Source: an uncultured Clostridia bacterium (GTDB lineage: Bacteria > Bacillota > Clostridia > UBA1381). From it: a stretch of 64,000 nucleotides of DNA. Below the pieces are notes generated by a model, which saw only the letters and a program-made list of their open reading frames with translations, did no database searches and was not told the origin of the DNA. Location: contig CAKSFT010000007.1 of assembly GCA_934454145.1 (NCBI GenBank), positions 1 through 64,000 on the forward strand, given 5' to 3'. This document shows positions 33,303 to 41,962 of this stretch, one piece after another. Positions within the stretch are counted from its first letter, which is position 1. Each line of letters begins with the position of its first letter. Position numbers and translations under genes: made by a program.

Positions 33303-33713
33303 TCATTCGGCGGTATAATATAAAGAATGCATAAATCCGCGGATATCGGTTGTCATAATATCCCCGGCAACGGGCGTGTTGTCTATGACAATCAGGTTTG
33401 CCCTCACGGTGTCCCCCACGTCTATAGGATAGTTTGTCACTTCATATGTATAGCGTATGCCTGTTTTTCCGCAGTATTTTTTCAGGTTCAGCCCTGCCTG
33501 AAGCTGCAAAGCATTATAATTTTCATACACGGCGTCAAAGGTTTCCGGGATTGTCACCTCGACCTTTTCTATAGGGTGCTTTTTCACCTCCCAGCCATAA
33601 CTCTTTAAAAATTCTATATTATCCGCGTTTTTCCATGACGCCAGTTTCAGACAACCGCCCGTTATCAGGAAAATCATCAAAACCGCCGCCACATAAATCA
33701 CCAGCTTTTGCAC
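33303..33713 (-). CDS. DUF4830 family protein
   Basis: A 136-residue protein with one N-terminal membrane segment or lipoprotein-like signal (about 3-22, LMIFLITGGC) and a C-terminal alpha/beta domain. That domain has FLKSYGWEV, IPETFDAVYENYNALQ, KKYCGKTGIRYTYEV, RANLIVIDNTPVAGDI and FMHSL. These blocks match the clostridial DUF4830 family as I remember it; function unknown. The cysteine in LITGGC might be a lipobox. The GTG at 33713 is 8 nt after GGGAGG; another GTG three codons earlier overlaps that site. Confidence 0.78.
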   Translation of the reverse strand: MQKLVIYVAAVLMIFLITGGCLKLASWKNADNIEFLKSYGWEVKKHPIEKVEVTIPETFDAVYENYNALQLQAGLNLKKYCGKTGIRYTYEVTNYPIDVGDTVRANLIVIDNTPVAGDIMTTDIRGFMHSLYYTAE

Positions 33714-33858
33714 AAATATCACCTCCCGGTACTATAATATATGAAAAAATCGAAACATAATACAAAATGGCTTGTTTTAAATTACATTTTTTTCCTGAAT
33801 TTATTGAAAAAATCGGCACAAACTATAAATGTCAATAAAGTTTGAAGGGATGATACAA

Positions 33859-34065
33859 ATGTTGGATAACATATCTCTGGTGCTTGTAATCATAGGCGCC
33901 ATAAACTGGGGCAGTATCGGCTTTTTCGGATATGATATAGTCGGCTCACTTTTCGGCGGACAAGGCTCTGTGATTGCACGCATAATCTTCGCAATCGTCG
34001 GCATCGCCGGGCTTTGGGCAATAGGAATGTTGTTTAAGGACAAAATTTCTACCCACGAAAACTGA
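33859..34065 (+). CDS. DUF378 small membrane protein
   Basis: A 68-residue protein of two membrane helices, with the DUF378 features LVIIGAINWGSIGFFGYD and IARIIFAIVGIAGLWAI. Function unknown. GAAGGG about 9 nt before 33859 supports that start over two earlier in-frame ATGs. It stands alone between divergent DUF4830 and azlC. Confidence 0.88.
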   Translation: MLDNISLVLVIIGAINWGSIGFFGYDIVGSLFGGQGSVIARIIFAIVGIAGLWAIGMLFKDKISTHEN

Positions 34066-34074
34066 AAAACAAAA

Positions 34075-34100
34075 ATGGTTCTGTCTAAAGACAGAACCGT
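34075..34100 (+). terminator. Hairpin terminator after the DUF378 gene
   Basis: ATGGTTCTGTCT (34075-34086) pairs with AGACAGAACCGT (34089-34100), one G-T pair, followed by TTTTGTTTTTA. Confidence 0.85.
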
Positions 34101-34150
34101 TTTGTTTTTATACTCAAATTTAGTCCCCAAAGACCCTTTCTTTTTGTCTA

Positions 34151-34171
34151 ATCGGTTAATTGACAACCGAT
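34151..34171. promoter_or_regulatory. Candidate operator upstream of azlC
   Basis: ATCGGTT (34151-34157) and AACCGAT (34165-34171) are perfect inverted 7-mers separated by 7 bp. They enclose and overlap the -35 hexamer TTGACA at 34160-34165, so a bound protein would block the promoter. The regulator is unknown. Confidence 0.5.
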
Positions 34172-34188
34172 ATGCACGGTAGTAAAAT
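34160..34188 (+). promoter_or_regulatory. azlCD promoter
   Basis: TTGACA (34160-34165), 17 bp, TAAAAT (34183-34188), 43 bp before azlC. Confidence 0.65.
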
Positions 34189-34230
34189 AATATATAGCTA
34201 ACAAAATTCCGGAAAGGTTATGAAATACAA

Positions 34231-34950
34231 ATGAAGGGACACAAATACTGGTTTTTAAAGGGTATAAAGGATTCAATACCCATATGTCTGGGTTATTTTG
34301 CGGTTTCCATGACACTGGGAATCGCCGCGACAAAAGCAGGCATGACTGCATTGCAGGCCTCGCTCACAAGCTTTTTGCTGAATGCCTCTGCCGGCGAGTT
34401 CATCGGATTCACCATGATGTCAAACAGCGCCGGGGTTGTCGAGGTGATGATTATGGAGGCTGTGGCAAATGCGCGCTACTTCCTTATGTCGTGCGCACTC
34501 AGCCAAAAAATCGACCCCAAAACTCCGCTTATAAAACGCCTTATAATGGGCTATGACGTGACAGACGAAATTTTCGGCATTTCCATTGCGGTGCCGGGGA
34601 AGCTTGACCCGTTTTACAGCTTCGGCGCAATGACAACCGCCCTGCCCGGCTGGGCATTGGGCACACTTGTCGGGGCAATTCTCGGCGGCGTGCTCCCCTC
34701 CCGTGTCACAAGTGCGCTTGGGGTTGCACTCTACGGCATGTTCATCGCGGTGTTTGTCCCCCCGGCACGCAAAAACCGCATTGTCCTGGGGCTTGTGATA
34801 ATCAGCTTTCTGGCAAGCTTTGTCTTTTCCTCCTTCCCGATATTTTCTGTTATCCCGGAGGGAATAAGAATCATTGCGCTCACCGTCATTATATCGCTTG
34901 CCGCCGCAATATTATTCCCGCACACGGAGGAAAATCAAGATGAAATATAA
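34231..34950 (+). CDS. azlC: AzlC family branched-chain amino acid exporter, large subunit
   Basis: A 239-residue membrane protein with the AzlC pattern. The N-terminal GIKDSIPICLGYFAVSMTLGIAA, the LLNASAGEFIGF helix and the NARYFLMSCALS motif are all present. AzlC works with the small subunit AzlD to export branched-chain amino acids and analogues. GGAAAGG precedes the ATG. azlD starts inside its last codons. A palindrome over the -35 suggests specific repression. The substrate here is not shown by the sequence. Confidence 0.92.
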   Translation: MKGHKYWFLKGIKDSIPICLGYFAVSMTLGIAATKAGMTALQASLTSFLLNASAGEFIGFTMMSNSAGVVEVMIMEAVANARYFLMSCALSQKIDPKTPLIKRLIMGYDVTDEIFGISIAVPGKLDPFYSFGAMTTALPGWALGTLVGAILGGVLPSRVTSALGVALYGMFIAVFVPPARKNRIVLGLVIISFLASFVFSSFPIFSVIPEGIRIIALTVIISLAAAILFPHTEENQDEI

Positions 34951-35245
34951 TGTATATATCTACATATTCTGCATGGCGGCGGTCACATATTTGATACGCG
35001 TCCTGCCGCTGACACTGATACGCAGAGAAATAAAAAACAAGGTTATACGCTCATTTTTATACTACGTCCCCTATGTCACGCTTGCCGTCATGACATTTCC
35101 GTCAATCCTTTCGGCAACGCAGAACATGTACTCGGCGCTGGCCGCATTTGTCGCGGCAATAGTCCTTGCATGGCTCGGCAAAAGCCTTTTCTGTGTTTCT
35201 GTGGTGAGCTGTGTCATCGTTTTTGTGCTGGAGCTCTTTATTTAA
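34940..35245 (+). CDS. azlD: AzlD family small subunit
   Basis: A 101-residue protein of three or four membrane helices, with the AzlD features AAVTYLIRVLPLTLIRR and FLYYVPYVTLAVMTFPSIL. It partners AzlC in amino acid export. The ATG at 34940 overlaps the azlC 3' end by 11 nt and has CGGAGGA 8 nt upstream, inside azlC, so the two are translationally coupled. Confidence 0.92.
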   Translation: MKYNVYIYIFCMAAVTYLIRVLPLTLIRREIKNKVIRSFLYYVPYVTLAVMTFPSILSATQNMYSALAAFVAAIVLAWLGKSLFCVSVVSCVIVFVLELFI

Positions 35246-35252
35246 ATTTACA

Positions 35253-35287
35253 AAAAAGGCGATGTATTTCTCATACATCGCCTTTTT
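35253..35287. terminator. Bidirectional terminator after azlD
   Basis: AAAAAGGCGATGTA (35253-35266) pairs perfectly with 35274-35287 around a 7-nt loop, between azlD and the convergent xerD. Confidence 0.88.
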
Positions 35288-35315
35288 GCGGTCGGAACCT
35301 TTTTACATTCCCTTT

Positions 35316-36200
35316 TTATGCTCTCGGGTGTGCCCTTTCGTATACATCTTTGATTTTGCTGTTCATCAGTTGGGAATATATCTGCGTTGAAGAAATGTCC
35401 GCATGCCCCAGCATTTCCTGGATAGACTTCAAATCCGCGCCGTTTTCCAAAAGATGCGCCGCAAAGGAATGTCTGAGTGTGTGCGGCGTTATGTCAACGG
35501 CGATATCCGCCTGCTTCTGATATTGCTTTATAATTTTCCAAAACCCCTGGCGCGACAGCTTTGTGCCGTTGCAGTTGACAAACAGCGCATGCTCTGTGGA
35601 ATTTTTGAGCATCTCACCGCGTGAATGAAGTATGTAGTCGTCCAGCGCCGCGCGGGCAATGTTGCCCATCGGCACAACTCTCTCCTTTTTTGTACCGATG
35701 CATTTTATAAACCCCAGCCCGGTATTCACGTCGTTTATCTCAAGATTTATCAGTTCCGAAACTCTTATGCCGGTTGCATAAAGAAGCTCCAGCATGGCTT
35801 TGTCGCGCTTTCCCTTTATGTCCGACGAGTCCGGCTGGTCAAGCAAAAGCTCCACCTCGTGCGGCGTCAGTATGCGCGGAAGTTTTTTTTCAACCTTTGG
35901 CGCCTCAAGGTTATTCGTCGGGTCTGCCATGTGATAGCCGCTTTCGTTGACATAGCTGTAAAACGAGCGCAGCGACGCAAGCGTCCTCGACACTGTCGAT
36001 GTCGCCTTGCCGTCCTTTTGCAGTTTCAGAAGATATGTAAGCACCGTGGTCTTGGTGGTTCTCGTTATGTCTGTTATTCCGTTCAGGTTAAGATAATCTA
36101 TATACTGCGACACATCTCTTCTGTAAGATTGTATCGTATTGCGGGATTTATGCTTTTCGCCCGTCATAAAGCACACAAATCCCTCCACATAATCGGTCAT
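35316..36200 (-). CDS. Tyrosine recombinase XerD/XerC type
   Basis: A 294-residue site-specific recombinase. The N-terminal SAM-like core-binding domain (1-90) has SRNTIQSYRRDV. The catalytic domain has R146 (TGIRVSEL), K172 (GTKKERVVP), H240 and R243 (HTLRHSF), H266 (LGHAD) and Y275 (STQIYSQL), so the active site is complete. XerC/D recombinases resolve chromosome dimers at dif. Length and lack of other mobile genes argue for a housekeeping XerD rather than an integrase. The gene is single, 230 bp downstream of spoIIM. Confidence 0.92.
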   Translation of the reverse strand: MTDYVEGFVCFMTGEKHKSRNTIQSYRRDVSQYIDYLNLNGITDITRTTKTTVLTYLLKLQKDGKATSTVSRTLASLRSFYSYVNESGYHMADPTNNLEAPKVEKKLPRILTPHEVELLLDQPDSSDIKGKRDKAMLELLYATGIRVSELINLEINDVNTGLGFIKCIGTKKERVVPMGNIARAALDDYILHSRGEMLKNSTEHALFVNCNGTKLSRQGFWKIIKQYQKQADIAVDITPHTLRHSFAAHLLENGADLKSIQEMLGHADISSTQIYSQLMNSKIKDVYERAHPRA

Positions 36201-36230
36201 TTCCCTTTCCTCCCATAAAAATATGTAACA

Positions 36231-36266
36231 TAGATAATTGTAAAACTAATGTTTTCCAACTGCCTA
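36231..36266. repeat. 36-bp palindromic repeat, copy upstream of xerD
   Basis: It opens with TAGATAATTGTAAAACTAATG (36231-36251) and closes with TTTTCCAACTGCCTA. It has several mismatches to the family consensus. The surrounding 36,201-36,428 spacer is otherwise plain AT-rich sequence. Confidence 0.65.
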
Positions 36267-36428
36267 AAATATGCAACAAATTACAGATTTACATAATATT
36301 GTTACAATTATATTTCACAAAAACATATCAAACAAATCTATTATAGCACATATTTCTCCACTTGTATAGTCTTTTTTATATATTTTCTACAATTTTTTTC
36401 TTTCAATTTTGACACAATGCCCGTTTTG

Positions 36429-36995
36429 TTACATTTTGTTTACAATCATTTTCATAAATATTGTGGTTATGTAACCGTCAAAAACAGAAGCAATACAAAA
36501 TATAGTGAGTGCTGCCGCCGACAAAAAAAGATACTTTTTTTTCATGCCGCGTTCCCTTTTCCCTCCGCACACCGCAAACTGCATCGAACATGCACCGAAA
36601 AAGATAAGGTTCAGCATAAAAACAATTGCCGACAAACCGCTTGAAAGATTTATCAAAAATCCCTTCAACCCCATAAGCTTAATAAGCGACGCTGTTGTAA
36701 ACCCCGAAACAAATCCCTCCATACAGCCGGCGCTCATCGTGAGTACTGTACCGATTCTAAAAAAACCGGAGGCAAAAATTATGAAAAATATTTTTATGTT
36801 ATCAGCAAGCGACGAAACAAAAATATCCGCGCTGCTGCGCATGCCGCCATCAAAAAATTCACACAAATATTTATAAACCTCATCGGACGCCTCCTTCTTC
36901 ATGCCGACAGCATATACACTCCCGATAAGCACCCCTGCCGCGACAATTGCCATCATCAGCAGAAAATAAATGCCTGTTCCTTTGTTTTTTGCCAT
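36429..36995 (-). CDS. spoIIM: Stage II sporulation protein M
   Basis: A 188-residue membrane protein with five or so helices and the SpoIIM pattern: GVLIGSVYA, FFDGG, SLADNIKIFFIIFASGF, EGFVSGFTTASL and GFLINLSSG. In Bacillus SpoIIM joins SpoIID and SpoIIP in the engulfment machine that remodels septal peptidoglycan in the mother cell. It supports a spore-forming host. It lies between xerD and the aminotransferase gene, as spoIIM lies near xerD in other Bacillota. Confidence 0.9.
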   Translation of the reverse strand: MAKNKGTGIYFLLMMAIVAAGVLIGSVYAVGMKKEASDEVYKYLCEFFDGGMRSSADIFVSSLADNIKIFFIIFASGFFRIGTVLTMSAGCMEGFVSGFTTASLIKLMGLKGFLINLSSGLSAIVFMLNLIFFGACSMQFAVCGGKRERGMKKKYLFLSAAALTIFCIASVFDGYITTIFMKMIVNKM

Positions 36996-37061
36996 AAAAA
37001 ATCCCTCCTGCGTAATAGTAATAAAATACTATTCACAGAAGGGACAAAAAATTACCTTATC

Positions 37062-38249
37062 TTAATATTTTTCCTCAAGAAATTTCTTCAGTCTTTCCAA
37101 ACCTTCAACAATGTTGTCCATGCTTGTCGCATAAGACCATCTCACATACTGCGGTGCACCAAACCCTGTCCCGGGTACAACGGCAACGCGCGCTTTTTCC
37201 AGAAACAGCTCTGCAAAATCATCGGCATTTTCTATAGTTTTCCCATAAAGCTCTCTGCCCGAGAGCTTGGAAATGTTCATCATAATATAAAAGGCGCCGT
37301 GCGGCATTTTGCATGAAACACCGTCAATCTTGTTGATTTCCTCAACCATAAAATCACGCCTTCTCATGAAGTGCCTTTTCATTCTTTCCACTTCCTCCTG
37401 ACTCCCGTCAAGAGCCGCAACCGCCGCCGCCTGTGCAATGGAATTTGGGTTTGACGCGGCATGCGACTGGATATTTGCCATTGCCTTTGCAATTGCGTCA
37501 TTTGCGGCGGCAAAGCCTATTCTCCAGCCCGTCATCGCATATGTCTTTGAAACGCCATTTATCACAATCGTCAAATCCTTGATTTTATCATTGAAAGAAG
37601 CAATGCTCACATGCTCGCCTTCATATATAAGCTTTTCGTATATTTCGTCCGATATGACATAAATGTTATGCTTCACCGCAAAATCGGCAATGCTCTCCAG
37701 CTCTTCTTTGGTATAAACCATTCCCGTCGGGTTTGAAGGGCTGTTCAGGACAAGCGCCTTGGTCTTTGGGGTCAGCGCCGCCTCCAGATTCGCAACAGTG
37801 ACCTTAAAGTCATGCTCTTCGTCCGTATTTATAATCACCGGCACACCGTCGGCAAGCTTTATCATCTCGGGATAGCTCACCCAGCACGGCGCAGGCAAAA
37901 GCACTTCATCACCCGGGTTGCATATCGCGGTGAACGCGTTTACCAAAGAATGTTTTGCACCGTTGGAAACAACTATATTCTGCGGCTTATAGCTCAAGCC
38001 GTTATCTCTCAGAAATTTGTCTGCCACAGCCTTCCTCAGGGCAAGCGTCCCTGCCGCCGGCGTGTATTTTGTGAACCCGGCGTTGATTGCGGCAACAGCC
38101 GCGTCCTTTATGTGCTGCGGAGTGTCAAAGTCCGGCTCACCGGCGCCGAATCCGACCACGTCTTCTCCGTTTGCCTTCATTTCCTTAAATTTTGAATCAA
38201 TCGCCAATGTGGGCGAAGGGCTTATTCCTGCCGCTTTTACAGATATCAT
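37062..38249 (-). CDS. Pyridoxal-phosphate aspartate aminotransferase
   Basis: A 395-residue class I aminotransferase of the Bacillota AspB type (subgroup I gamma). Landmarks are GAGEPDFDTP, KYTPAAG, the SNGAKHSL region, NSPSNPTGMVY, SDEIYEKL, the Schiff-base lysine K235 in VINGVSKTYAMTGWRIGF, and RWSYATS. It interconverts aspartate and oxaloacetate with glutamate/2-oxoglutarate, although related enzymes can use prephenate or other acids. GGAGG lies 8 nt before the ATG at 38249. Confidence 0.92.
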   Translation of the reverse strand: MISVKAAGISPSPTLAIDSKFKEMKANGEDVVGFGAGEPDFDTPQHIKDAAVAAINAGFTKYTPAAGTLALRKAVADKFLRDNGLSYKPQNIVVSNGAKHSLVNAFTAICNPGDEVLLPAPCWVSYPEMIKLADGVPVIINTDEEHDFKVTVANLEAALTPKTKALVLNSPSNPTGMVYTKEELESIADFAVKHNIYVISDEIYEKLIYEGEHVSIASFNDKIKDLTIVINGVSKTYAMTGWRIGFAAANDAIAKAMANIQSHAASNPNSIAQAAAVAALDGSQEEVERMKRHFMRRRDFMVEEINKIDGVSCKMPHGAFYIMMNISKLSGRELYGKTIENADDFAELFLEKARVAVVPGTGFGAPQYVRWSYATSMDNIVEGLERLKKFLEEKY

Positions 38250-38366
38250 AGCCTTAACCTCCAAATATGTTTTGACAGTTTTCAACCGTCAATCATTCAT
38301 CTATCCTTTATATAATACACCTTTTTACCTAAAAAATCAACCCAAATTCTCAAATTTTGCATTTTT

Positions 38367-39293
38367 TCATAAATTTTCTTTCAAAATACGTTCCATATTT
38401 GTATATGAAATTTTATTCACAAGCTCCTCTCCATATCCGCGCCTGAGCATTTCGTCAAAAACCCTGCAAACATCATGCACCCCGGCCACACCGTGCGGCA
38501 GACAGTCCACCCCGTCGAAGTCGGCGCCGATTCCGATATTGTCCTCTCCCCCCAGGCTCAGAAAATGGTCGATGTGGCGTATTACATCATCAATCCCTGC
38601 CCCCGGTTTGTCTGAAAGGAACGCGGGATAAAAATTTATCCCCACCAATCCGCCCTTTTCTTTTATTGCAAAAAACTGCTCATCGGTCAGATTCCGCTTG
38701 TTTTTGCACACTGCGCGCGCATTTGAATGTGACGCAATCACAGGCTTTTTGCTCTCTTCAATTATGTCCCAAAAAGATTTGTCATTCAGATGAGAAACAT
38801 CTATAATCATACCCAGCCTGTTCATTTCGGAAACGACATCTCTCCCAAAATCGGTCAGACCTCTTTTTTCGTCAGGTTCCAAGACGCCCGACGCAATACG
38901 GTTTGAAAAATTCCAAGTAAGCGCGGCAAGCCTGACCCCTTCGTCATAAAGCTTCCCGAGCGCATCAATGTCCTCTATGGCTTCCCCGCCCTCAAGGCTC
39001 AGAAAAGCACGCACTTTTGAGATGTTTTTCTCATAATCCTCAAAGCTTTTGCACAGCGCCATTCTCCCACAGGAGCGCTCCGCCTCGCTTTTTACCTTGT
39101 TTATTATCGCGCACGCCCTGCCCAAGGCTGTGCCGCTGTATTGCGGGGCAATATATGCCGCAAAAAACTGGGTATAGCGCACACCGCGCATCTTGTCCAA
39201 ATCGACATGCAGTCCGCCCCCGCAAAACCCCACGCCTTTGTCGAGCGCCTCGCTTGCTGTGTCACAGTGTGTGTCAATCAGAGAATATTTCAT
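38367..39293 (-). CDS. Membrane dipeptidase-family zinc dipeptidase
   Basis: A 308-residue peptidase M19 (renal dipeptidase) homologue. The N-terminal metal ligands are in LIDTHCDT. Further landmarks are LEGGEAIEDI (bridging Glu), IIDVSHLNDKSFWD, VIASHSNARAV and GIGADFDGVD. These enzymes cut dipeptides, including D-amino acid ones. There is no signal peptide, so it is probably cytoplasmic. GGAGGG precedes the ATG at 39293, which lies inside the 3' end of yraN (20-nt overlap). It is the last gene of rnhB-yraN-dipeptidase. Confidence 0.92.
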   Translation of the reverse strand: MKYSLIDTHCDTASEALDKGVGFCGGGLHVDLDKMRGVRYTQFFAAYIAPQYSGTALGRACAIINKVKSEAERSCGRMALCKSFEDYEKNISKVRAFLSLEGGEAIEDIDALGKLYDEGVRLAALTWNFSNRIASGVLEPDEKRGLTDFGRDVVSEMNRLGMIIDVSHLNDKSFWDIIEESKKPVIASHSNARAVCKNKRNLTDEQFFAIKEKGGLVGINFYPAFLSDKPGAGIDDVIRHIDHFLSLGGEDNIGIGADFDGVDCLPHGVAGVHDVCRVFDEMLRRGYGEELVNKISYTNMERILKENL

Positions 39294-39633
39294 AGTTCCC
39301 TCCAAAAGCATTTTCTATATAATTTATTCTGTACACATTGTTGTTCATATAAACCTCCGCCACGTCAAAACGCATATAACGTTCCTCATTTTTCAGATAT
39401 ACCATGGCGGTTTTTATGATTTTGCGCATTTTTGCCGGGGTCACAAACTCGGCAGGCGTGCCGAACAACGCATTTTTCCTTGTTTTCACTTCGACAAACA
39501 CGGTATATTCACCGTCCTGTGCAATTATGTCAACCTCGCCCCAGCGGCTGCGGAAATTCCTCTCAAGAATTTTATACCCCTTTTTCTTCAGATATCTGCA
39601 TGCCAGCGTTTCTCCCATTTCCCCCGAATTCAT
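39274..39633 (-). CDS. YraN/UPF0102 endonuclease-like protein
   Basis: A 119-residue UPF0102 protein. It has GEMGETLACRYLKKKGYKILERNFR and then GEVDIIAQDGEYTVFVEVKTR, the E-x(n)-D-x(n)-EVK nuclease core of the Holliday-junction-resolvase-like fold. Its biological role is unproven. It overlaps rnhB by 4 nt at its start and the dipeptidase gene by 20 nt at its end; the rnhB-yraN pair is a common bacterial arrangement. Confidence 0.93.
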   Translation of the reverse strand: MNSGEMGETLACRYLKKKGYKILERNFRSRWGEVDIIAQDGEYTVFVEVKTRKNALFGTPAEFVTPAKMRKIIKTAMVYLKNEERYMRFDVAEVYMNNNVYRINYIENAFGGNYEIFSD

Positions 39634-40274
39634 ATTTTGTCCCCCAAAAGCTTTTTTAAAAATGTCCTCCTGTGGATTGGAGAGGGGCCGTATTTTAAAA
39701 TCGCCTCATTGTGCGCCTTCGTGCCATAACCTTTGTGTTTTTCAAATCCGTATTCGGGGTATTTTTCTGCCATCTCGGCCATAAATCTGTCCCTCGACAC
39801 CTTTGCAAGTATCGACGCCGCGGCGATGCTTATGCTCTTTGCATCGCCTTTGACCACTGTCCTGTGCGGCGTCTGCATATTTTTTATGCTGTTGCCGTCT
39901 ATAAGCACAAAATCCGGCATAACCGCCAGCCCGTCGACCGCGCCGTTCATCGCCATATATGTAGCGTTTAATATATTCACGTCATCAATCGTCTTTTCGT
40001 CCGCACTGTATACAGAATATGCAACGGCATTCTCTTTTATTTTTTCAAAAAGCTCTTCTCTCTTTTTTTCCGAAAGCTTTTTGGAGTCATTTATCCCGTC
40101 TATGACAGCGCCCTCCTTCAGAATCACCGCCGCGGCAAAAACCGGCCCTGCCAGCGGCCCTCTGCCTGCCTCGTCAACACCGGCGACAAGGCGATAGCCT
40201 TCCGCCGCCGCATGCTCATATTTCCACATCAGCGCTTGCCTTTTCAGTTCATCTTCTTTTGTCAGCTTAGCCAA
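39630..40274 (-). CDS. rnhB: Ribonuclease HII
   Basis: A 214-residue RNase HII, which removes ribonucleotides from DNA. GVDEAGRGPLAGPVFAAAV carries the first DE pair, followed by the DSKKL turn, DFVLIDG and KGDAKSISIAAASILAKVSRD with the remaining acidic residues. The start is probably the TTG at 40274, 8 nt after AGGAAG; the GTG at 40283 is too close to that site. It is coupled to yraN and divergent from the DUF4364 gene. Confidence 0.94.
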   Translation of the reverse strand: MAKLTKEDELKRQALMWKYEHAAAEGYRLVAGVDEAGRGPLAGPVFAAAVILKEGAVIDGINDSKKLSEKKREELFEKIKENAVAYSVYSADEKTIDDVNILNATYMAMNGAVDGLAVMPDFVLIDGNSIKNMQTPHRTVVKGDAKSISIAAASILAKVSRDRFMAEMAEKYPEYGFEKHKGYGTKAHNEAILKYGPSPIHRRTFLKKLLGDKI

Positions 40275-40379
40275 ATTTATCACTTCCTAAAAATTTTATT
40301 TAATTTTAAAAATATTATATCATTTTTTTTCAAAATATGCTATACTATATATAAAGATTTTTTTAAGGAGCTGATATTT

Positions 40380-40931
40380 ATGGAATACAACCGTGAAATA
40401 ACCGACATGGTCATGATACAATATATCATACTTTTTACAATGGCAAAGGCTGACAGAATCGTAACCCACAGTCAGCTCTCATCGCTTATACTTGACAACT
40501 GCAACATCAATTTTGCCGATTTCCGCATCGCTTTGGACAACCTCTGTCAGATAGAGTGTGTGCGCGTCTTTAATTCGGACGGCAACCAGTATTGTGAGCT
40601 TCTCCCAAAGGGCATAGAATCAAACGGATTCTTCCAAGACGCAATACCGATTTACATAAAAGAACCCATAGAAAAATCCATAGCGCCGTTTTTCAAAGAA
40701 GAGGAACTGAAAAAAAGCATACGTGCAGAACTCACACCCATAAATGAACGCGAATATCTCGCCGAGTGCGGTATATACGAGGGCAACACACCGCTTATGC
40801 AGCTCTCGGTTTATGCCGGCGCCAGGAAGATGGCGGCGGACATGCTGAGAAAATTCAAAAGCGACCCCGAAAAACTTTACCGCATGATTATGTCAGCGCT
40901 TTCGGAAGACATAAAAGAAGAGGACAAATAA
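40380..40931 (+). CDS. DUF4364 family protein
   Basis: A 183-residue protein of the clostridial DUF4364 family. The N-terminal half looks like a winged-helix fold (MIQYIILFTMAKADRIVTHSQLSSLIL, NFADFRIALDNLCQIECV), so a DNA-binding role is possible but unproven. AAGGAG lies 8 nt before the ATG. Single gene with a TATACT -10-like box at 40341-40346, ending at a GGCTGT-family terminator. Confidence 0.85.
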   Translation: MEYNREITDMVMIQYIILFTMAKADRIVTHSQLSSLILDNCNINFADFRIALDNLCQIECVRVFNSDGNQYCELLPKGIESNGFFQDAIPIYIKEPIEKSIAPFFKEEELKKSIRAELTPINEREYLAECGIYEGNTPLMQLSVYAGARKMAADMLRKFKSDPEKLYRMIMSALSEDIKEEDK

Positions 40932-40977
40932 AAAAGGCTGTTTAAAAAAGTCAGTTGACTTTTTTAAACAGCCTTTT
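40932..40977. terminator. Bidirectional terminator after the DUF4364 gene (GGCTGT family)
   Basis: A 22-bp perfect stem (40932-40953 with 40956-40977, core GGCTGTTTAAAAAAGTCA) with a 2-nt centre, between convergent genes. Confidence 0.88.
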
Positions 40978-40985
40978 CGTATTTC

Positions 40986-41948
40986 TTAAAATTCCGCAAT
41001 TTTGATTGTTATTTTCTGTCTTGCCGTTTCCCCGGGTTTCAAAAATTTCAGCTTTCCTTCTCTGCGCATCACGTCGCGCCCGTCGGGTGTGCAGTTGCCC
41101 GGCTCAAGCCCCATCACATATTCGCCTTTTCCCATCATCTTCCATTGGGTAAAACAAGGCAGCTCTGTTATGTCAAAATTTATAGAGAGCTCGGTTTTTA
41201 TGTCCGGGTTTGAAATTTTTGCAAAGCCTTCTGCCATGTTGTGATAATAACACTGTTCCTCAAATCCGCTTTGCGGCTTTTCCACAACCAAAGCGTCGGA
41301 AATCCCCTCTGCCGCCCTTTCATTACGCGGTGTTATGCCCTTGTTTTTTATGTCCAGCACGGCATTTTCTGACAAAAGAGGATAACCCATGTTAAAATGA
41401 TATAAAATCATATACGGTGTTTCTTCGCCGCCGATGTTGGTCACCTTGTCCGAAATGATTATTTCGTCGCGGTCAAGCGGGCATTCGTATTCCCTTTCCA
41501 TGAGCATTTTGTGTCCAAAAAGGGACGCGTCCCTCACCGTCAATTTTATATGCACGGCTTTGTCATCTGTCCAAAAATTGACACTCTCTGCCGGGGTGTT
41601 GGACGCCGTCCCGTGCAGCGGCAGTTCCTCCCCTCCGTCACAGCACGGACTGCCGACAGCCGTAAAGCCGCATGTTGTCAAAAAACCTGCCGTAAACGAC
41701 TTTAAAAATCCGCTTCCGCGGTTGTCATAATATTTTGGCGAAACATATCCGCACGGGGCAAAAAAACCAAGGTTTTTCCCCTTAAAATACAGCCTGGATA
41801 TGTCACCGCATCTGTCCTGCGAAACGGTAAACATCAATCCGCGCCCGTTGTTTACCTCCAGGATTCTCATTCCGTCCCCTTTTCCTCCGCAGAGTCTGTG
41901 TTCTTCAACTCCGCAAAGCTGTGACGGGTGTCCGATATAATCGTTCAT
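40986..41948 (-). CDS. DUF4432 / aldose-epimerase-like protein
   Basis: A 320-residue protein with the galactose-mutarotase-type beta fold. FTVSQDRCGDISRLYFKGKNLGFFAP, GFLTTCGFTAVGSP, LPLHGTASNTPA, MILYHFNMGYPLL and YVMGLEPGNCTPDGRD are blocks that I associate with DUF4432. The histidine in LPLHG and the glutamate in GLEPGN fit an epimerase active site. The sugar substrate is unknown. AAAGGGG precedes the ATG. It is 14 nt downstream of a small DUF6472 gene and probably ends the ruv-tgt operon. Confidence 0.82.
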   Translation of the reverse strand: MNDYIGHPSQLCGVEEHRLCGGKGDGMRILEVNNGRGLMFTVSQDRCGDISRLYFKGKNLGFFAPCGYVSPKYYDNRGSGFLKSFTAGFLTTCGFTAVGSPCCDGGEELPLHGTASNTPAESVNFWTDDKAVHIKLTVRDASLFGHKMLMEREYECPLDRDEIIISDKVTNIGGEETPYMILYHFNMGYPLLSENAVLDIKNKGITPRNERAAEGISDALVVEKPQSGFEEQCYYHNMAEGFAKISNPDIKTELSINFDITELPCFTQWKMMGKGEYVMGLEPGNCTPDGRDVMRREGKLKFLKPGETARQKITIKIAEF

Positions 41949-41962
41949 GTCAATACCCCTTT

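Noticed and set aside
35316..36200. Phage or transposon integrase
   Set aside because: The recombinase is of XerD size, next to spoIIM, and no attachment-site repeats or mobile genes are nearby.
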